Origin: Alphaproteobacteria bacterium | GTDB lineage: Bacteria; Pseudomonadota; Alphaproteobacteria; Micavibrionales; UBA1664 | Length of the DNA: 7,237 nt | NCBI GenBank assembly: GCA_030427215.1 | Contig: JAUHXB010000062.1 | Span: 1 to 7,237 of the forward strand | Direction: 5' to 3' | Translations under genes and position numbers: made by a program | In this document: positions 6,520 to 7,237 of the stretch, one piece after another | Layout: every line of letters starts with the position of its first letter | Position numbering within the stretch: position 1 is the first letter of the stretch | Notes under the pieces: generated by a model | The model's input: only the letters and a program-made list of their open reading frames with translations | Database searches by the model: none | What the model was told of the DNA's origin: nothing

Positions 6520-6528
6520 GATGTTAGT

Positions 6529-7237
6529 ATGCCAAAGGATATCTGCCCACAATCCACAACCATTCCTTTTTGTAAAACTGCACAAGCCGTTCAACGTGAA
6601 GTTAATTGTGCGATAAGGAATCAATGGACTCTTGATCGATTTGTTAATCACCATATTTCACCTGAATCTCATAACTTCTCAACACAATTCACTAAGACGC
6701 ATATAGTTGAAGATAACCGCGTTTTTCATGACCCTTGCCACCCTTTTTTGGCCTTAGCGTATAAAAAAATGGGGGTCGATATATCACAATATCGGCATTG
6801 GTATAACGGCAATCACCAAGCCGAATCTTTGGTTGTTCCATTAGAGGTTTTTTTCGATGACATGTGTCGTAAAAGGCAATTTTTTTCACGTGATTATTAC
6901 AAACATAAAGTGAGACGGTATTATCGAAACAACGCTTTTAAAGACAAGGGAGCGATAGAAAGAGCGATTAGAATCGCTGATTCCTATGATCATCCAACAT
7001 CACTTTTTCATGTCTGTCGTCAGGCGCATTTTGAAGATGGATACTTGATAAGCCATGCAGCGAGTGCTTTCCGACAAGGTATCATGCCACCAAAGTCATC
7101 TCCTACTGAAACAAAATGGGGCGAAAACATAAGCAGACTTGAATTATGGAGCGATGATTTTCTGGATCAAATCTATGATGCTGTTTTACCCGCATTAGAA
7201 CTTGCAAAAGAGAACATTACAAAATTATTAGATGATT
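6529..7237 (+). CDS. Unrecognised protein, 236 residues visible, 3' end outside window
   Basis: The frame stays open from the ATG at 6529 to the window edge, 236 codons without a stop, on the plus strand and divergent from the hydrolase. I do not recognise a family. It is rich in His, Cys and aromatic residues: cysteines at 6, 16, 27, 70, 113 and 163, with a notable FHDPCHPFLALAYKKMG stretch (66-82) and YRHWYNGNHQAE (88-99). A basic, tyrosine-rich segment (about 121-140, with VRRYYRNN) follows, then helical sequence to the edge. There is no signal peptide or membrane segment. An in-frame TGA at 6493-6495 with no ATG between limits the start. Six of 16 arginine codons are AGA/AGG, unlike the acyl-CoA ligase (0 of 13), hinting at an accessory origin. 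No strong Shine-Dalgarno is present; AAAG 8 nt upstream is weak. Confidence 0.65.
   Translation, partial: MPKDICPQSTTIPFCKTAQAVQREVNCAIRNQWTLDRFVNHHISPESHNFSTQFTKTHIVEDNRVFHDPCHPFLALAYKKMGVDISQYRHWYNGNHQAESLVVPLEVFFDDMCRKRQFFSRDYYKHKVRRYYRNNAFKDKGAIERAIRIADSYDHPTSLFHVCRQAHFEDGYLISHAASAFRQGIMPPKSSPTETKWGENISRLELWSDDFLDQIYDAVLPALELAKENITKLLDD

Noticed and set aside
6692..6889. 65-codon minus-strand open frame inside the right-edge gene
   Set aside because: Fully antisense to a longer open frame with a better start; no supporting ribosome site or motif.

Overview
The window looks like a piece of an alphaproteobacterial chromosome with fairly low GC and very A/T-rich gene junctions. The main evidence is a compact minus-strand cluster lpxC-bamD-recN. 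This is the order commonly seen in Alphaproteobacteria, where it usually lies between ftsZ and ligA. The fatty acyl-CoA ligase and the PldB-like hydrolase also read like alphaproteobacterial homologues. LpxC and BamD show a Gram-negative cell with lipid A and a BAM outer-membrane machinery. I cannot name the order or genus from sequence alone.

Layout from left to right. Positions 1-1206 (+) hold the C-terminal two thirds of a FadD-type long-chain acyl-CoA synthetase, cut by the window edge. Positions 1255-1629 (+) encode a 124-residue orphan protein with its own near-consensus promoter, a histidine cluster and unusual arginine codons. It runs convergently towards recN. From 6444 down to 1686 five genes lie on the minus strand: a PldB-like alpha/beta hydrolase (5488-6444), a 73-residue helical protein (5227-5448), lpxC (4224-5150), bamD (3357-4181) and recN (1686-3347). 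At the right edge a divergent gene (6529 to beyond 7237, +) encodes at least 236 residues of a protein I do not recognise.

How they fit together. LpxC carries out the committed step of lipid A synthesis and BamD is an essential lipoprotein of the outer-membrane protein assembly complex, so these two make an envelope-biogenesis unit. RecN, a double-strand-break repair ATPase, is a co-transcribed passenger in this order. FadD and the hydrolase both concern acyl lipids but are not in an operon with each other. No stretch longer than 300 bases lacks a gene. I saw no tRNA, rRNA, CRISPR array or insertion sequence.

I found no clearly new biological system. The most interesting points are two promoters placed so that transcription would begin at or within a base of the start codon (the 124-residue orphan and lpxC), two unrecognised genes with atypical arginine codon use at the edges of the conserved cluster, an LpxC with a changed active-site segment, and a small CGCAAAG repeat array upstream of the hydrolase.
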